From Planctomycetaceae bacterium (GTDB lineage Bacteria; Planctomycetota; Planctomycetia; Planctomycetales; Planctomycetaceae), in NCBI GenBank assembly GCA_029259845.1, contig JAJDEI010000205.1:1-58468 (forward strand): a stretch of 58,468 bases of DNA. The letters run 5' to 3'. Position 1 is the first letter of the stretch. Each line of letters opens with the position of its first letter. Made by a program: the position numbers and the translations under genes. The notes below the pieces were generated by a model. The model did no database searches and was not told the origin of the DNA. It was given only the letters and a program-made list of their open reading frames with translations. Of this stretch, positions 57,410-58,468 are shown in pieces.

Positions 57410-58024
57410 CTATGCCGAGGGAAGCCCAGACCACCTGAATGCCAAGATGGGGTCAACTTGATGTTTTGTTCCGATCTCAGTATAGCGCCGCGCGAAGGCA
57501 AGAAGAGTGCATTCATCATGGACTAACGCCTTGAGCTTTCGCAACTCCCGAATTTCCTCCTTCGTCGTCACTCCATCGAGCACGGAGAATCTATTTTCCA
57601 CTCGAATGCCGATGCGCGCATCCAACAGTAGTCGAATCAACCACAGGATGTTCACCGTACAAAAGCCGATCTCCACAATGTAGTACAGGCGAATGCACAG
57701 TGGCCGGGCAGCAATCGTCGAGATTTGGCCCATTGCGCCGCTTTGCAGCGTAGGGGAAAAATCCCAAGCCAGGAGGGCGCCGAACGACAAACCGAGCAAG
57801 AAAAACGGCGACACCGCAAATCCGAAACCAATGATGAGAGCGTCATCCAGATATCTCCGCTGGAGAACGCGAATTAATCGCCGGTGATGCGATGTACGCG
57901 CCCATTGTGCTATCCATTGGCGTGGCTTCTGACGCCTGCTCCACACCCATATGACCATGGAGCCGAGAATAGTGCTAATCACGCCAATCACTATTCTACC
58001 GATGGTTTCGTTCATGGTTGGCAT
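57410..58024 (-). CDS. Membrane protein of unknown function, 204 aa, bracketed by MITE-like repeats
   Basis: The protein has an N-terminal helix (GRIVIGVISTILGSMVIWVW), a basic loop (SRRQKPRQWIAQWARTSHHR), then helices including GFGFAVSPFFLLGLSFGALL and LYYIVEIGFCTVNILWLIRL. A C-terminal cytosolic part follows with KEEIRELRKLKALVHDECTL. No family was recognised. The stop codon (57410-57412) lies only seven bases after repeat copy 1. The start at 58024 is about 28 bases from copy 2. Base composition is lower in G+C than the neighbouring genes, which suggests recent acquisition. Confidence 0.78.
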   Translation of the reverse strand: MPTMNETIGRIVIGVISTILGSMVIWVWSRRQKPRQWIAQWARTSHHRRLIRVLQRRYLDDALIIGFGFAVSPFFLLGLSFGALLAWDFSPTLQSGAMGQISTIAARPLCIRLYYIVEIGFCTVNILWLIRLLLDARIGIRVENRFSVLDGVTTKEEIRELRKLKALVHDECTLLAFARRYTEIGTKHQVDPILAFRWSGLPSA

Positions 58025-58052
58025 TGTCCAGCCGTGTAGTGTCGTAGCCTTG

Positions 58053-58202
58053 CAGGGTCCGCTGTGCGAACCGTGGAAGGGGTGTTCGACGGTGAATCGC
58101 GATCAATTTCCAAGTCTGGATGAAGAAGCTGTTTCGATGGAAGTTCCCATTGGGTGTCGGCAAGTCGCTTGCCACGGTCCGCACAGCGGACCCTACGTGG
58201 CT
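58053..58202. mobile_element. MITE-like element, copy 2
   Basis: It begins CAGGGTCCGCTGTGCGAACC, slightly eroded compared with copy 1, and ends CCGCACAGCGGACCCTACG near 58201. Overall match to copy 1 is high over the full 150 bp in direct orientation. It lies just upstream of the membrane protein gene start. Confidence 0.85.
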
Positions 58203-58468
58203 GGCGCTCCCAACAATTCACATTCACGTGAACACGGACTACATACTCAACCCAGGAAATGTGCCCCAACCCTTCTTCCATGCCCAGAAAAAACCCGACA
58301 AGAATGGTAACCGTTCACGGGTGGGGCGACTCTTGCACGGAAGATCCAGGGTCAGGCACCATTTTCGGCAATCACGTCCTTTGAGCCGGAGTCCGCGTCC
58401 CCCCGAAAATGGTGGCTGTCCCCCACCCTGTGGACGCATACACAAGTATGGGAGCCCCTATGGTGGCG
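58203..58468. other. Right-end intergenic region with repeats
   Basis: After the MITE-like copy 2 the region holds family 2 copy 3 (58307-58441). No gene is supported up to the end of the window. Confidence 0.5.
58307..58441. repeat. Dispersed inverted-repeat element, family 2, copy 3
   Basis: Outer arms are GTAACCGTTCACGGGTGGGG and the CCCACCCTGTGGACGCATAC sequence. Inner arms are CAGGCACCATTTTCGG and CCGAAAATGGTGGCTG. The loop CACGTCCTTTGAGCCGGAG matches copy 1 closely. Confidence 0.85.

Overview
The window looks like a chromosomal segment of a planctomycete (order Planctomycetales; genus not resolvable by eye). This is inferred from high G+C content, a pair of DUF1549/DUF1553 plus DUF1501 genes, a second DUF1501 gene, very large secreted PQQ-type beta-propeller proteins, methanofuran/H4MPT-type C1 genes in a bacterium, a cytochrome P460, and many intergenic inverted repeats. 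No rRNA, tRNA, CRISPR array, phage or intact insertion sequence was recognised. Most genes lie on the minus strand.

Layout. 1-8.1 kb: the 5' end of mfd, a VKOR-DsbA fusion, ispD, a VapBC-like toxin-antitoxin pair, an EVE-like/NucS-like nuclease, and ilvN and ilvC separated by a Uma2-type nuclease gene. 8.3-13.8 kb: a 3-hydroxyisobutyrate-dehydrogenase-like enzyme, two methanofuran-type genes (MfnF-like, MfnD-like) with a DUF3841 gene between them, and trkA. 14-24 kb: an HExxH lipoprotein, a parvulin-type PPIase, the small and medium subunits of a molybdenum hydroxylase without its large subunit, and a 1555-aa PQQ-repeat protein. 24-32.4 kb: housekeeping genes rsmB, aroA (ATGA overlap), truB, pyrG and kdsB, with one secreted protein of unknown role. 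33-43.5 kb: cytochrome P460, the DUF1501 and DUF1549/1553 pair, a NIPSNAP protein, several small membrane proteins and an FHA protein.

44-49 kb: a type II fatty-acid/polyketide-like set reading dehydratase, fabG, ACP, second dehydratase, fabF, with an unusually long ACP (129 aa). 49-52.4 kb: a PilZ-like protein, xylA and a KDPG-type aldolase. 52.7-57.2 kb: a probable three-gene unit (DUF1501, PQQ propeller, N,N-dimethylformamidase-beta-like). 57.2-58.2 kb: a membrane-protein gene bracketed by two copies of a MITE-like element with about 21-bp terminal inverted repeats.

The most unusual layer is the intergenic DNA. At least two dispersed families of 130-200 bp double-armed inverted repeats are present (family 1 at 14.0, 17.2, 35.4 and 43.7 kb; family 2 at 29.6, 32.8 and 58.3 kb), plus the MITE pair and several single long inverted repeats. 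Family 1 copies always sit between two co-directional genes. The best candidates for uncharacterised biology are the EVE-NucS nuclease, the MITE-bracketed membrane gene, the fatty-acid-like cluster with its long ACP, and the repeat families. All functional assignments are by motif recognition only.
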